Shown here piece after piece: positions 8,342 through 18,123 of a stretch of DNA of 64,000 nt. The notes beneath the pieces are model-generated. The model did no database searches. It was not told the DNA's origin and saw nothing but the letters and a program-made list of their open reading frames with translations. A program made the position numbers and the translations under genes. Source of the stretch: Bacteroides sp. (GTDB lineage: Bacteria; Bacteroidota; Bacteroidia; Bacteroidales; Bacteroidaceae); contig JAJQDI010000009.1 in NCBI GenBank assembly GCA_021202275.1, positions 186,001-250,000 on the forward strand, read 5' to 3'. Position 1 is the stretch's first letter; each line of letters begins with the position of its first letter.

Positions 8342-10138
8342 ATGAAACAGTTCAGTTTATTCCTTATTCTTTTATTTATCTTGTCTCTCTTTTCCTCTTG
8401 CAATGAGGATAACAGGATCGAGGCAGATATAAAATCTCCACCCGTGATAGAGCTGGATAGTGAGACCGGCATATATGCGGTAAAAGTCGGACATCCACTC
8501 ACCATTGCTCCCACGGTGCAATATGCGGACGACGCGCTTTTTTCCTGGACCATAGACAACAAATTAGTAGGTACTTCTGCCAGCTACACAAGCAGCTGGG
8601 ACGAACCCGGAGAGGTATATATCACGTTCCGTGTACAGACCGACGCAGGTAAAGCCGAAGAATTATTGAAAGTGGAAGTGGCCGAACTGGGAGTTCCGGT
8701 TATCTCTCTGGCTATCCCTGCTTCGGGGCTTAAAGTCCTGGCTGCAACGGATTATATCTTAACACCGGATATTCAGAATTCCGATCTGGAAGACTTTACC
8801 TGTCAATGGATACGCGAAGGGAAAACGGTAAGTACAGAGGAGAGTTACACATTCAATGAAACAGAAACAGGAATGTACATCGTCACCATAGAAGCATCTA
8901 ATATAGACGGAACGGCCCGCAGAGACATAGAAGTGGAAGTGGTAGAGCAATTGCCGTATGTAGTAACATTCGGATCCCTTTCCTATTTTGAAGAATATAC
9001 AGACCGGTATACTTTCGCCGGACGCCCGGTCTATCTATATCCTTTGCTGGAATATTTCCGGGATCCACTGTTCGAATGGGAAATAAACGGAGAAATGACC
9101 GGAACCACAGAACGCATGTTTCGTTTTACTCCTTCTGTTCCGGGAAAATATACAATCGCCGTATCAGTCACCGATAAATTAAGTACTACCGCCCGGCTTA
9201 CGCGAAATGTAACGCGCTCTATGAGCAAAGTACGTGCGGAAACAGACGTGTATTGTGTGGAAGACAGCGAAGAGCAGCGCTACCAGGCTGCTACAGGCAG
9301 CAGTTCTGCCTTATGGAACAAAGTGTACGAATATACGCCGGCTCCCGGTCAATTTATCGGCGAACTCAAAACAGGTGGGTTCACAGGGAGTGAAACTACT
9401 CATGCAGATGCTATTACTTATGCTGAAAAACGCCTGAAACAGGAAAACTGGGTCTCCTTAGGTGGGTTCGGCGGATACATCGTAGTCGGATTTGACCACA
9501 GTATACCACGGACAGAGAATGCCTATGACTTTGCCATCCAGGCAAACGCCTTTGAAGGAAGTTCCGAACCAGGTATTGTATGGGTGATGCAGGATACCAA
9601 CGGAGACGGACTGCCCAATGACGAATGGTACGAACTTAAAGGAAGCGAGACCGGCGGTTCCGGTACGATACAAGAATATGAAATCACCTATTATCGACCG
9701 GCTGGCAAAGGAATGAATGTACAATGGACTGATTCACAAGGTAAAAGCGGACATATAGACTACCTGTCTGCCTGGCACCAGCAGGATTTCTATTACCCGG
9801 CCTGGGTGAAAGAAGATGTCTACACCTTGCGGGGTACACGGCTCGAATCCAGAAACATACAAGATCCGCAAACCGGACATTGGGCCAACCAGACGTATGC
9901 CTGGGGCTATGCCGATAACCTCGGAGAAGATTCCCTGAGCGGAGACGCAGTAGATGGAAGCGGACAGCGGAACGGATTCAGGATCTGCAACGCGATACAC
10001 CGGGACGGTACTCCCGCGGATCTGAAATACATCGACTTCATCAAAGTACAAACCGGTATCAACGCCAAAAGCGGATGGCTGGGCGAGCTCTCTACCGAGG
10101 TATGTTTGTTTATAGACCTGTCCCTGGAAAACAACTAA
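8342..10138 (+). CDS. PKD/Ig-like surface lipoprotein of the B12 locus
   Basis: A 598-residue lipoprotein. The chosen ATG at 8342 gives the signal peptide MKQFSLFLILLFILSLFSSC with Cys20 as lipidation site; longer upstream readings would hide it. Residues 35-300 contain about three PKD/Ig-like repeats (recurring ATYTF/EWEI..., SVPGKYTIAVSVTD patterns). The last 250 residues form a distinct domain with LGGFGGYIVVGFDHS, GIVWVMQDTNGDGLPNDEWYELKGSE and WVKEDVYTLRGTRLE. This architecture recurs in Bacteroidetes cobalamin loci. It may be an accessory B12-binding protein of the BtuH kind, but that family cannot be confirmed by eye. It sits in tandem with the next lipoprotein (13 bp gap). Confidence 0.85.
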   Translation: MKQFSLFLILLFILSLFSSCNEDNRIEADIKSPPVIELDSETGIYAVKVGHPLTIAPTVQYADDALFSWTIDNKLVGTSASYTSSWDEPGEVYITFRVQTDAGKAEELLKVEVAELGVPVISLAIPASGLKVLAATDYILTPDIQNSDLEDFTCQWIREGKTVSTEESYTFNETETGMYIVTIEASNIDGTARRDIEVEVVEQLPYVVTFGSLSYFEEYTDRYTFAGRPVYLYPLLEYFRDPLFEWEINGEMTGTTERMFRFTPSVPGKYTIAVSVTDKLSTTARLTRNVTRSMSKVRAETDVYCVEDSEEQRYQAATGSSSALWNKVYEYTPAPGQFIGELKTGGFTGSETTHADAITYAEKRLKQENWVSLGGFGGYIVVGFDHSIPRTENAYDFAIQANAFEGSSEPGIVWVMQDTNGDGLPNDEWYELKGSETGGSGTIQEYEITYYRPAGKGMNVQWTDSQGKSGHIDYLSAWHQQDFYYPAWVKEDVYTLRGTRLESRNIQDPQTGHWANQTYAWGYADNLGEDSLSGDAVDGSGQRNGFRICNAIHRDGTPADLKYIDFIKVQTGINAKSGWLGELSTEVCLFIDLSLENN

Positions 10139-10151
10139 TTCGTTTAGAATC

Positions 10152-12260
10152 ATGAAACAAAAATATATCTTATTATTATTATTTTTACTGACTTTTTGCA
10201 TGCAGAGATGTTCAGACGACAAAGAGTTCCTGCCCGAGGATGCAGACGACAACTTTATCACTTCTGTACAACTCACTGTAGGCGAAGAGACCTACACCGC
10301 ACAGATCGAAAACCAGCAGATCACCGTCACTGTACCCTATACCGTGTCGCTAAACCATGCAGAAGTAGAATTTATCTACTCCACTTCTGCTACCATTCTG
10401 CCCGATCCCTCCTCCATCACCAATTGGGATGAGGAACGCCCTTTCAAAGTAACCTCTTACAACGGAGATCCACGCGATTATACATACCGGGTCATTAAAG
10501 ATGAGATCCGGCAGGAAGGAGACGTAACTATCCTGTCACGGGCAGACATAGACGCGCTGGCAGAAAAAGGAGTCACTGTGATCCTGGGCAATCTGACCCT
10601 GGGTTCCGACGATCCGGAAGCTACTCCACTCGAAGACCTGAAAGGGCTGGAACTTCTGAAAGAGATAAAAGGAGCCTTGATCATCCGGAACAGTTATCAG
10701 GGAAATGACTTATTAGCCCTGGAAGCCATAACCTCCATCGGTGGATTGCAAGTGGGTAGTTCGGGATCTCCTTCGGAGGCGCTGAATGGGGAGGCTTTAC
10801 TCAGTTTACCACGTCTGAGATCGATAGACGGAGAGGTAAGGATATACAGCGATCGCATCCAATGGATCCACCTGCCCGCGCTGACTACCATAGCCGGCAA
10901 TGTAACCATCCATTCCGCGACATTGGTATCTACAGACCTGTCTGCCCTGACATCCATAGCAGGTGATCTGGTCCTCACAGGATATACGAAAGAGAGTACC
11001 GGAAGTGAACTGATGTATGTGGAGATACCATCTTTGGAGACTGTATCCGGAAAGATCGAGATCACGGCCTTTCCCAAACTGATGGGTATTACATTTGAGA
11101 AACTGACTTCCGCAGGTGCTGTATTGCTCCCTCACATCCCTTTTGAGTTTGAAACCATTCGTCTGCCTAACCTCAAAAACGTAGAAGGAGACATTGATTT
11201 TACCAGTAATTCCGCAGACGTCATAGGAGGCACCCTCCAGAATACCGGGATCAAAGAGATCGGGATGGATCAACTGCAATCTGTAGGTGGAAGGATCACC
11301 TTGTCCAGGTTGGCAGCCCTTACGCGCCTGCCCGATCTTTCGGACCTGCACCAGTTGGGCGGATTAAAGCTGAACAACATCCAGGCACTGACCGATCAGG
11401 AGCTGGATATCAGTCACATTAATTTTGGAGGAGACTCCCTGATTTTGTCCAACACCAATATCCATTCCATCTATGGACCGGAAGAGCTGAACGCGACCCT
11501 CTATCTGAATGGTACGTATCCGGAAATAGAAGGGATCTCCTCCTTAAAAGATCTCTATTATTACGGACGGAACCATGGTCCGGTCACTTTGCCGTTCGCT
11601 ACGGTCGAGAAGAACATCTATATGTATCTGCACGAATGTACGGAACTGCATATGCCCGCCCTGAAAGAGGTAGGTGGCTATTTCTCTGTAGATTACCAGA
11701 TGACAGCTCTGCATACGCTTCAGGTACCTGCTCTCCGGAAAGTCGGAGGACAACTGTATATACGTAGTGGTAACATTACTTCTCTCTCCCTCACCTCGCT
11801 GGAAGAGGTAGGGACCGGCACGGAAATCGTATATTCTGATAACGAGAGTCCCGGAACGATCGATATACTAACCACAGGATTGTCCGAACTATCTTTCCCC
11901 AAACTAAAGAAAGTAGCCGGAAAAGGATTGGCTGTTCAGACAACTGAGGTGATGACCGAAGCGTGTGAATCCATTCGTTTTCCCTCTTTAGAAGAGATAG
12001 AAGGATGCCTGTTGCTGAGTGGTGAGGTATATGACTCCGGATACAGCGATTGGTTCCCGGATCAGAAATTAAGCCAGGTTTTGCTTCCAAACCTGAAAAA
12101 AACAGATGCGGTGAAAATCATAGGCTACTCTTTGCTTGAGGATTTCTCTATGTTTAAAAATGTAGTAGAACAGCTTTCAGATGAGACGTGGACGGTAAAG
12201 AATTGCAGATACAATCCGACATACGAAGATATGAAAGCAGGACAGTTTACGAAACAATAA
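10152..12260 (+). CDS. Leucine-rich surface lipoprotein of the B12 locus
   Basis: A 702-residue lipoprotein with the signal peptide MKQKYILLLLFLLTFCMQRC and lipidation at Cys20. Residues 35-125 look like a cadherin/DUF5018-like strand domain (VGEETYTAQIENQQITVTVPY). From about 125 on there are many irregular leucine-rich units, resembling EGF-receptor L-domain type repeats (LPRLRSIDGEVRIYSD, LPALTTIAGNVTIHS, LSALTSIAGDLVLTG). Such solenoids usually bind protein or glycan ligands. Being inside a riboswitch-controlled B12 operon it should act at the cell surface with the BtuB-BtuG transporter. A hairpin at 12282-12310 follows the stop codon. Confidence 0.82.
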   Translation: MKQKYILLLLFLLTFCMQRCSDDKEFLPEDADDNFITSVQLTVGEETYTAQIENQQITVTVPYTVSLNHAEVEFIYSTSATILPDPSSITNWDEERPFKVTSYNGDPRDYTYRVIKDEIRQEGDVTILSRADIDALAEKGVTVILGNLTLGSDDPEATPLEDLKGLELLKEIKGALIIRNSYQGNDLLALEAITSIGGLQVGSSGSPSEALNGEALLSLPRLRSIDGEVRIYSDRIQWIHLPALTTIAGNVTIHSATLVSTDLSALTSIAGDLVLTGYTKESTGSELMYVEIPSLETVSGKIEITAFPKLMGITFEKLTSAGAVLLPHIPFEFETIRLPNLKNVEGDIDFTSNSADVIGGTLQNTGIKEIGMDQLQSVGGRITLSRLAALTRLPDLSDLHQLGGLKLNNIQALTDQELDISHINFGGDSLILSNTNIHSIYGPEELNATLYLNGTYPEIEGISSLKDLYYYGRNHGPVTLPFATVEKNIYMYLHECTELHMPALKEVGGYFSVDYQMTALHTLQVPALRKVGGQLYIRSGNITSLSLTSLEEVGTGTEIVYSDNESPGTIDILTTGLSELSFPKLKKVAGKGLAVQTTEVMTEACESIRFPSLEEIEGCLLLSGEVYDSGYSDWFPDQKLSQVLLPNLKKTDAVKIIGYSLLEDFSMFKNVVEQLSDETWTVKNCRYNPTYEDMKAGQFTKQ

Positions 12261-12281
12261 AAAAGACAGACAATTACATCC

Positions 12282-12310
12282 GGAGTATCCGCATCCGAAG
12301 CGGATACTCC
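12282..12310 (+). terminator. Terminator-like hairpin before btuG
   Basis: GGAGTATCCGC and GCGGATACTCC form a perfect 11-bp stem with a 7-base loop, followed by TTTCCTGTTCT. It lies between the leucine-rich lipoprotein gene and btuG. It may partly terminate the transcript or protect the upstream mRNA end, giving unequal expression within the operon. Confidence 0.55.
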
Positions 12311-12345
12311 TTTCCTGTTCTATATAGAATACAAAACACACTTTT

Positions 12346-13404
12346 ATGCGTACACACAGTATCAGGCTTTTTTTCATGTGCTGCCTGTTCCTGAATTTCA
12401 GTTGTATAGACTACGGTCCTATCGAAGAGGAAGAATTCAGCGTAGGATCCGGACTGTTCATTACCAACGAAGGCAATTTCATGTACGGCAACGCGTCTCT
12501 TTCGTTCTACGACCCGGAAACCAGAATCGTACAGAACGAGGTGTTCGCCCGCGCCAACGGGATGAAACTGGGCGATGTGGCACAATCTATGGTGATCCGC
12601 GACGGGATCGGCTGGGTGGTGGTCAACAACTCCGGAGTGATCTTTGCCATAAATATGGATACATTCAAAGAGGTAGGACGCATCACCGGATTCACCTCTC
12701 CGCGCTACATGCATTTCCTGAGCGACGAGAAAGCCTACGTCACCCAGATCTGGGACCCTCGTATCTACATTGTAAATCCGAAGACCTATCAGATCACCGG
12801 ATATGTGGAGACGGATATGGATTTTGAATCGGGATCTACCGAACAGATGGTACAATACGGCAAATATGTCTATACCAATTGCTGGTCGTACCAGAACCGC
12901 ATCCTCAAGATAGATACGGAAACGGATGAAGTAGTGGACGAACTGGTGATAGGCATCCAGCCGACCTCTCTGGTGATGGATAAGTACAACAAAATATGGA
13001 CCATTACCGACGGTGGGTACGAAGGAAGTCCGTATGGATACGAAGCTCCCTCGCTCTACTGCATCGACGCGGAGTTATTCAAAGTCGACAGATCATTCAA
13101 ATTCAATCTGGGCGACTGGCCTTCCGAGGTACAACTCAATGGTGCACGCGATACCATTTACTGGATCAATAAATCCATCTGGGCCATGGATGTCACCGCC
13201 AATCGTGTACCGGTACGCCCCTTCCTGGAAGAAAGAAATACGCTTTATTACGGACTGACTGTGAATCCTGTCAATTCCGAGGTATATGTAGCCGATGCCA
13301 TCGACTATGTACAGCCGGGGGTGGTACTACGATACTCCCCGCAGGGAGAACTATTAGACGAATTCCGGGTGGGTATTATCCCGGGAGCCTTTTGCTGGCG
13401 GTAA
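12346..13404 (+). CDS. btuG: BtuG-like B12-capturing beta-propeller lipoprotein
   Basis: A 352-residue lipoprotein with signal peptide and lipobox LNFSC (Cys20). The mature part is a DUF5074/YncE-like seven-bladed beta-propeller: repeated units such as GLFITNEGNFMYGNASLSFYDPET, VAQSMVIRDGIGWVVVNN, PRYMHFLSDEKAYVTQIWDPRIYIV, ILKIDTETDEVVDELVIGIQPTSLVMD. In gut Bacteroides, BtuG binds cobalamin extremely tightly on the cell surface and caps the BtuB channel. Here it is followed directly by the BtuB receptor gene, and the riboswitch upstream supports the assignment. The symbol is given by family and context. Confidence 0.9.
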   Translation: MRTHSIRLFFMCCLFLNFSCIDYGPIEEEEFSVGSGLFITNEGNFMYGNASLSFYDPETRIVQNEVFARANGMKLGDVAQSMVIRDGIGWVVVNNSGVIFAINMDTFKEVGRITGFTSPRYMHFLSDEKAYVTQIWDPRIYIVNPKTYQITGYVETDMDFESGSTEQMVQYGKYVYTNCWSYQNRILKIDTETDEVVDELVIGIQPTSLVMDKYNKIWTITDGGYEGSPYGYEAPSLYCIDAELFKVDRSFKFNLGDWPSEVQLNGARDTIYWINKSIWAMDVTANRVPVRPFLEERNTLYYGLTVNPVNSEVYVADAIDYVQPGVVLRYSPQGELLDEFRVGIIPGAFCWR

Positions 13405-13434
13405 AATAGAGAACCCAATCAAACAAAAGACACC

Positions 13435-15516
13435 ATGAAGATACAGACATATACCCTCTGCCTGCTCCTTACCTGCCCCTTCACACTCTCTCTGCGCGCG
13501 CAGGAAGATGCCACTAACCTGCGAAGGACAGACAGGGTCGCCTACAGCCTGAAGATAGATGAGGTACATATCTACGGCCGCCGCCCCATCCAGGACATCG
13601 GGGTGCAACAGACCAAACTCGACACTACCGTTCTCCGGGAAAACATTACCCTATCTATGGCAGATGTACTGACCCAGAACACCACTATATTTATCAAACA
13701 ATACGGACGGGCTACCCTCTCCACGGCTTCGTTTCGCGGAACATCTCCTTCGCATACGCAGGTAACCTGGAACGGAATGAAGCTCAACTCTCCCATGCTG
13801 GGAATGGTAGACTTCTCCATGATCCCCTCCTACTTTATCGACAACGCCTCGCTGCTGCACGGAACGTCTTCCATCCTTACCACCGGAGGCGGGCTGGGAG
13901 GAGCCGTCACCCTCTCTACCCAACCGGCCCGGCAAGAAGGACTCGGCGTGCAATACATCCAGGGCATCAGTTCTTTCCGGACCTTCGATGAATTTCTGCG
14001 ACTGACCTATGGCAACAGACACTGGCAGGCTTCTACCCGCATCGTCTACTCCTCCTCGGAAAACCGGTACACATACCGCAACTACAACAAAAAGGAGAAT
14101 ATCTACGACGACGAGATGAACATCATCGATACCTACTATCCGACGGAGCGCAACAAATCAGGCGATTTCCACGACATGCACCTGCTCCAGGAGATCTACT
14201 ACAACACCGGAAAGGGAGACCGTCTGGGACTATCTGCCTGGTACATGCAATCCCGGCGCGGAGTACCGATGCTGAATGTAGACTACAAAAACGACACGGA
14301 ATATACCAACGAGCAGAAAGAGAACACCTTCCGGGGTGTACTCAACTGGGACAGGGTACGTGCCGACTGGAAACTGGCTGTCAAAGCCGGATATACGTAT
14401 ACGGATCTCGGATACGAATATGCGCGCGACCTGGGAAGCGGAAGCAGGGTACAGATGATCGACTCGCACAGTTATGTCAATACCCTGTATGGATCTGCAC
14501 AGAGCGAACACTCCCTGGCAGACCAATGGATGTTCACCGCAGGTATCACGGCACACCAGCATTTTATGAACAGCCGGGATATGAATATCATCACCCAGGA
14601 GGGGAACAAAGCCGTAGTAGGCTATGATCAGGCACGGACGGAACTCTCGTTCAATGCCTCTGTCAAGTGGCAACCGACCGACCGGCTGGGATTGTCTGCC
14701 GTGGTCCGGGAAGATATGTACGGCGAACAATGGACGCCGGTGATCCCGGCTCTCTTTACCGATTATGTGATCTCCAAACGGGGAAATGTAATTGCCAAGG
14801 CTTCCGTATCGCGCAACTTCCGCTTTCCGACCCTCAACGACCTCTATTTCCTGCCGGGAGGCAATCCGGACCTGAAAAAAGAAAAGGGGTTTACTTACGA
14901 CGCCGGTGTGGCCTTCTCTTTAGCGAAGGAAAACAGCTATTCGGTTACGGGAGAGGTCACCTGGTTCGATTCGCACATCAACGACTGGATCGTCTGGCTA
15001 CCGACCTTCAAAGGTTTCTGGACCCCGATGAATGTAAAAAGAGTGCATGCTTATGGCATAGAAGTGAAGGCTGCCTCTAACATTCAGCTGGACCGGGACT
15101 GGCAACTGGCGATGGATGGCAACTTCGGTTGGACACCCTCCATCAATCACGGCGATCCGGTTACCTGGCACGACCATTCGCTGGGCAAACAACTGGTATA
15201 CATTCCGGAATTTTCTTCGGCCTTCACCGGAAAGCTCTCTTACAAAAGCTGGCGGTTTACTTACAAATGGTCTTATTACAGCGAACGTTATACCACTTCC
15301 AGCAACGAAACAGCCACCAAGATCGGACGGATAAAGCCCTATTTCATGAGCGATGTATCGTTGGAAAAGCTCTGTTCGTTCCAGGTAATGGATCTGTCGG
15401 TAAAAGGGATTGTAAACAACTTGTTCAACGAAGAATACGAATCGGTACTCTCCCGCCCCATGCCGCGGATGAACTACGGGATCATTCTGGACTTCCGGCC
15501 TAAGTTCCGGAAATAA
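13435..15516 (+). CDS. btuB: TonB-dependent cobalamin receptor BtuB
   Basis: A 693-residue outer-membrane TonB-dependent receptor. The signal peptide ends near residue 22 (LSLRAQ). The plug domain follows with a TonB-box-like region (DEVHIYGRRP), GRATLSTASFRGTSPSHTQVTWNGMKLNSP and the glycine-rich GTSSILTTGGGLGGAVTLST. The rest is a 22-strand barrel, ending in an aromatic residue region MNYGIILDFRPKF. It imports corrinoids in partnership with the BtuG-like lipoprotein encoded 30 bp upstream. It is the last gene of the B12 operon; the convergent MFS gene ends only 7 bp beyond. Confidence 0.92.
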   Translation: MKIQTYTLCLLLTCPFTLSLRAQEDATNLRRTDRVAYSLKIDEVHIYGRRPIQDIGVQQTKLDTTVLRENITLSMADVLTQNTTIFIKQYGRATLSTASFRGTSPSHTQVTWNGMKLNSPMLGMVDFSMIPSYFIDNASLLHGTSSILTTGGGLGGAVTLSTQPARQEGLGVQYIQGISSFRTFDEFLRLTYGNRHWQASTRIVYSSSENRYTYRNYNKKENIYDDEMNIIDTYYPTERNKSGDFHDMHLLQEIYYNTGKGDRLGLSAWYMQSRRGVPMLNVDYKNDTEYTNEQKENTFRGVLNWDRVRADWKLAVKAGYTYTDLGYEYARDLGSGSRVQMIDSHSYVNTLYGSAQSEHSLADQWMFTAGITAHQHFMNSRDMNIITQEGNKAVVGYDQARTELSFNASVKWQPTDRLGLSAVVREDMYGEQWTPVIPALFTDYVISKRGNVIAKASVSRNFRFPTLNDLYFLPGGNPDLKKEKGFTYDAGVAFSLAKENSYSVTGEVTWFDSHINDWIVWLPTFKGFWTPMNVKRVHAYGIEVKAASNIQLDRDWQLAMDGNFGWTPSINHGDPVTWHDHSLGKQLVYIPEFSSAFTGKLSYKSWRFTYKWSYYSERYTTSSNETATKIGRIKPYFMSDVSLEKLCSFQVMDLSVKGIVNNLFNEEYESVLSRPMPRMNYGIILDFRPKFRK

Positions 15517-15523
15517 ATGATAC

Positions 15524-16705
15524 CTATTGTTCTGTTAACTTATTCCGCTCATAATAGCCTGCCCCAATTACTTGATACAAAACTCCTCCCAATATCACCA
15601 GTCCCAATCCTGTGACATAAGCGGTAGTATAATTACTCAACTCCGCAATGTATCCCCCGGCCAGCACTCCAATACCAATTCCCAGATCTCCGGAAATATA
15701 ATAAGAGGAATTAGCTGTTCCACGTTGATTGTGAGTGGCCAGATTGATAAAAACAGCCTGGAACGCAGGAAAGACATACCCATAAGAAATTCCCAATGTA
15801 AAGGCTGAGAGATAGAACGACAAAGCTGTTTTCAGAAAAATAAATATTCCATAACTAAGCACCATCAGGAGGATCCCTATCCTTATTACTTTGTTCAATT
15901 TGCCGGCTTTCATTAAACCGGCAGCCAACAGGCGGGAACTAACCAGACCAACAGAAAAAATAGCGAAAAATATACCTGTACCGGTTATGAGCCCGACCTC
16001 GTCGGTACCATAAATAGCAACATATGTGGTCAGAATGCCATAACTGAAAGAGATCAACGTAAAAATCAGCGCGCAGGGTAAACCCTTAACCAGAAAAAAA
16101 CGATCCAGTGAAATGGGTTCCCTGTTCTTTCTAACAGGCACACGCACTGTTTGTATCATAACGGCACAGATAATTCCCAAGATACCGGCCATCAGAGAAG
16201 TCATAAAAACATAGGTATAATTCCGGAAACTATCAAACAGAAATAGAGAAGCAGTAGGATCAACAGCCATAGCGAGGTTCGTGGAAAGAGCATAATACCC
16301 GATCCCCTCGTTACGCCGGGAAGCAGGCATCACATCTATGGCTACCGTTGAACTGGATATGGTAACCATGCCGAATGCCATTCCATGAAGTGCCCGCAGG
16401 ATAGCAAAAACAAATAGAGTAGTAGCTAATATGTAGCCTCCGAAAAATGCCACAAAGAGGCAGTAACAAACAATCAGTAACCATTTACGGGGAAGCGAAT
16501 CTACCAGGTAACCACCGAACGGACGTATAAACAGAGCGGTAATCGTATAGGAAGAAAGGATAATCCCTACCAATGACTTCCCGGCGTGAAACTGGTTGAT
16601 CAGATACAAAGGTAAAATCGGAAGTAAAAAATAAAAAGAGAAAAACATCAGGAAACTGCTCAGGAAAGACCAGATATAGGCCGGGGTCAATAATTTATCT
16701 TTCAT
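15524..16705 (-). CDS. MFS transporter
   Basis: A 393-residue major facilitator superfamily transporter with 12 predicted membrane helices. The loop between helices 2 and 3 carries the family motif as IRPFGGYLVDSLPRKWLL, and helix 4-5 carries RALHGMAFGMVTISSSTVAIDVMPASRRNEGIGYYAL, typical of drug/arabinose-exporter-like MFS proteins. Substrate is unknown; export of a small molecule is plausible. It is divergent from an AraC regulator, with a shared 113-bp promoter region, so it is probably that regulator's target. Confidence 0.92.
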   Translation of the reverse strand: MKDKLLTPAYIWSFLSSFLMFFSFYFLLPILPLYLINQFHAGKSLVGIILSSYTITALFIRPFGGYLVDSLPRKWLLIVCYCLFVAFFGGYILATTLFVFAILRALHGMAFGMVTISSSTVAIDVMPASRRNEGIGYYALSTNLAMAVDPTASLFLFDSFRNYTYVFMTSLMAGILGIICAVMIQTVRVPVRKNREPISLDRFFLVKGLPCALIFTLISFSYGILTTYVAIYGTDEVGLITGTGIFFAIFSVGLVSSRLLAAGLMKAGKLNKVIRIGILLMVLSYGIFIFLKTALSFYLSAFTLGISYGYVFPAFQAVFINLATHNQRGTANSSYYISGDLGIGIGVLAGGYIAELSNYTTAYVTGLGLVILGGVLYQVIGAGYYERNKLTEQ

Positions 16706-16728
16706 TGTATATATATTTTTTTTGACTG

Positions 16729-16736
16729 CAAAGGTA
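16729..16736 (-). promoter_or_regulatory. -7 box of the MFS gene
   Basis: Minus-strand TACCTTTG matches TAnnTTTG, 23 bases before the ATG at 16705. Confidence 0.6.
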
Positions 16737-16807
16737 AAGAGGAACGGACTGTTTATTTTTATCTTTAAATATCATTTTTATTTGTCTGTAAGAATCTGTA
16801 ATTTGTC

Positions 16808-16815
16808 TATTTTTG
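16808..16815 (+). promoter_or_regulatory. -7 box of the AraC gene (leaderless layout)
   Basis: TATTTTTG matches TAnnTTTG and ends three bases before the ATG at 16819, which would place the transcription start at the start codon. Confidence 0.5.
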
Positions 16816-16818
16816 CAT

Positions 16819-17670
16819 ATGCAAACAGAACGAAAACTTTATAAATTCAATGATCCGGTATATTACACTTGCTACAACCAACTTACTTACCGCGAAATAG
16901 ATGAGCCTTTTCACCGGTTGATCCATATTATGGAAGGCTCTTTTCATATCACCATTTCCGGCAAAGAGTATGAGGCCCACACAGGAGAATATATGCTGTT
17001 AACGAAAAGAAATCTGGCACGAATAAAAATGATACCTTCGCCCCGGAGTGGTTATTTCCGGTTGATATGTGTGAACATCTCGGATAAGGCTTTGAAACGG
17101 TACTTTCAGCAAAATACATATCCGGAAAACAGACATTATATACCTGTAACCGCTAAAAAACTACCACCCCATGATCTCTGGGACATTCTGTTCGCAGACC
17201 TGAAACTTTCTATCCACAAAAACTATGTATTGGATCGGAGCCTGGCGCGTATGAAATCTCAGCAAGCCCTGTATGTACTGACACTTATAGATAAAGATCT
17301 GATGTTCTCGTTGTGTCATTCCGATGAACTTCCCCGAAAAGATCTGAAAGAATATATGGAACAAAATTATATGTTCAATGTGCCTTTAAAAGTTTTTGCC
17401 GAGTATTCGGGACGCAGTCTCGCCACGTTCCGCAGAGAGTTCGGGAAGTTATTCCATACAACTCCCACCCGATGGCTTGTTTCCAGACGGCTGGAAGAAG
17501 CTTACAAGAGGCTGTCAACCGGAACAGTCAGACCTGTACAGATCTACCTGGAACTGGGATTTGAAACACAAGCTCATTTCAACCGTTGTTTCAAACAGAA
17601 ATATGGTATAGCTCCGGGACAGATCGGGAAAAGCATATCAAAGGAAGAACAGACAAACAGACACAGATAG
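16819..17670 (+). CDS. AraC family transcriptional regulator
   Basis: A 283-residue regulator starting at the ATG at 16819. The N-terminal part is a cupin-like sensor domain (HRLIHIMEGSFHITISGKEYEAHTGEYMLL). The C-terminal AraC double HTH is visible as VFAEYSGRSLATFRREFGKLF and QIYLELGFETQAHFNRCFKQKYG. It is divergent from the MFS transporter gene and likely controls it. The -7 box is so close to the ATG that the mRNA should be nearly leaderless, as for the AraC gene at 3120-3992. The inducer is not known. Confidence 0.9.
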   Translation: MQTERKLYKFNDPVYYTCYNQLTYREIDEPFHRLIHIMEGSFHITISGKEYEAHTGEYMLLTKRNLARIKMIPSPRSGYFRLICVNISDKALKRYFQQNTYPENRHYIPVTAKKLPPHDLWDILFADLKLSIHKNYVLDRSLARMKSQQALYVLTLIDKDLMFSLCHSDELPRKDLKEYMEQNYMFNVPLKVFAEYSGRSLATFRREFGKLFHTTPTRWLVSRRLEEAYKRLSTGTVRPVQIYLELGFETQAHFNRCFKQKYGIAPGQIGKSISKEEQTNRHR

Positions 17671-18064
17671 CCATAGCTTCAGAAGGATATATCCGAAAAG
17701 GTAAAGAGTTTTCAGTAATAGATATCCAGCCTGTTTACATACGATCAGGCATTTAGAAGGGGAACACCCTGTTTTACAACCTGGTGAGAGATCAGCCACA
17801 ACTGAAAAACCGGACTTCCCGGATCTGTCTGAATACCCTAACTCCCTCTGACCCGGACAGCCCGTTCGTCCATTTGTCCATCCGGTAAGCCTCCGACAAA
17901 TGTTCCATACGCCGGGGCTGTCTCACCAGGGTAGAACGGCCGCTGTTTGCTCCAGCGTTTCGTCCACTCCGGCATATCCCCTCCATTTTTACATACTTTT
18001 TATTATATACAGATACCTTACAAGTTTTCTGCATATCTCCGAATATCTATTCATAAATAATTCG
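17671..18064. other. Intergenic region without a supported gene
   Basis: No recognisable gene. On the minus strand a 45-codon frame (17838-17975) follows a GGAGGGG motif and encodes MPEWTKRWSKQRPFYPGET..., but nothing supports its expression. Short inverted arms CATTTGTC and GACAAATG lie around 17870-17905. Confidence 0.4.
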
Positions 18065-18072
18065 TACCTTTG
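18065..18072 (+). promoter_or_regulatory. -7 box of guaB
   Basis: TACCTTTG matches TAnnTTTG, 51 bases before the ATG at 18124. Confidence 0.6.
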
Positions 18073-18123
18073 CGCAATTTTAGAAACCGTTTGTTATTTT
18101 TCACCTCGTAATAAAGTATCATC

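Noticed and set aside
17838..17975. 45-codon minus-strand frame after a GGAGGGG motif
   Set aside because: No promoter box, no known family and an isolated position; strong Shine-Dalgarno sequences are not a reliable start signal in this group.
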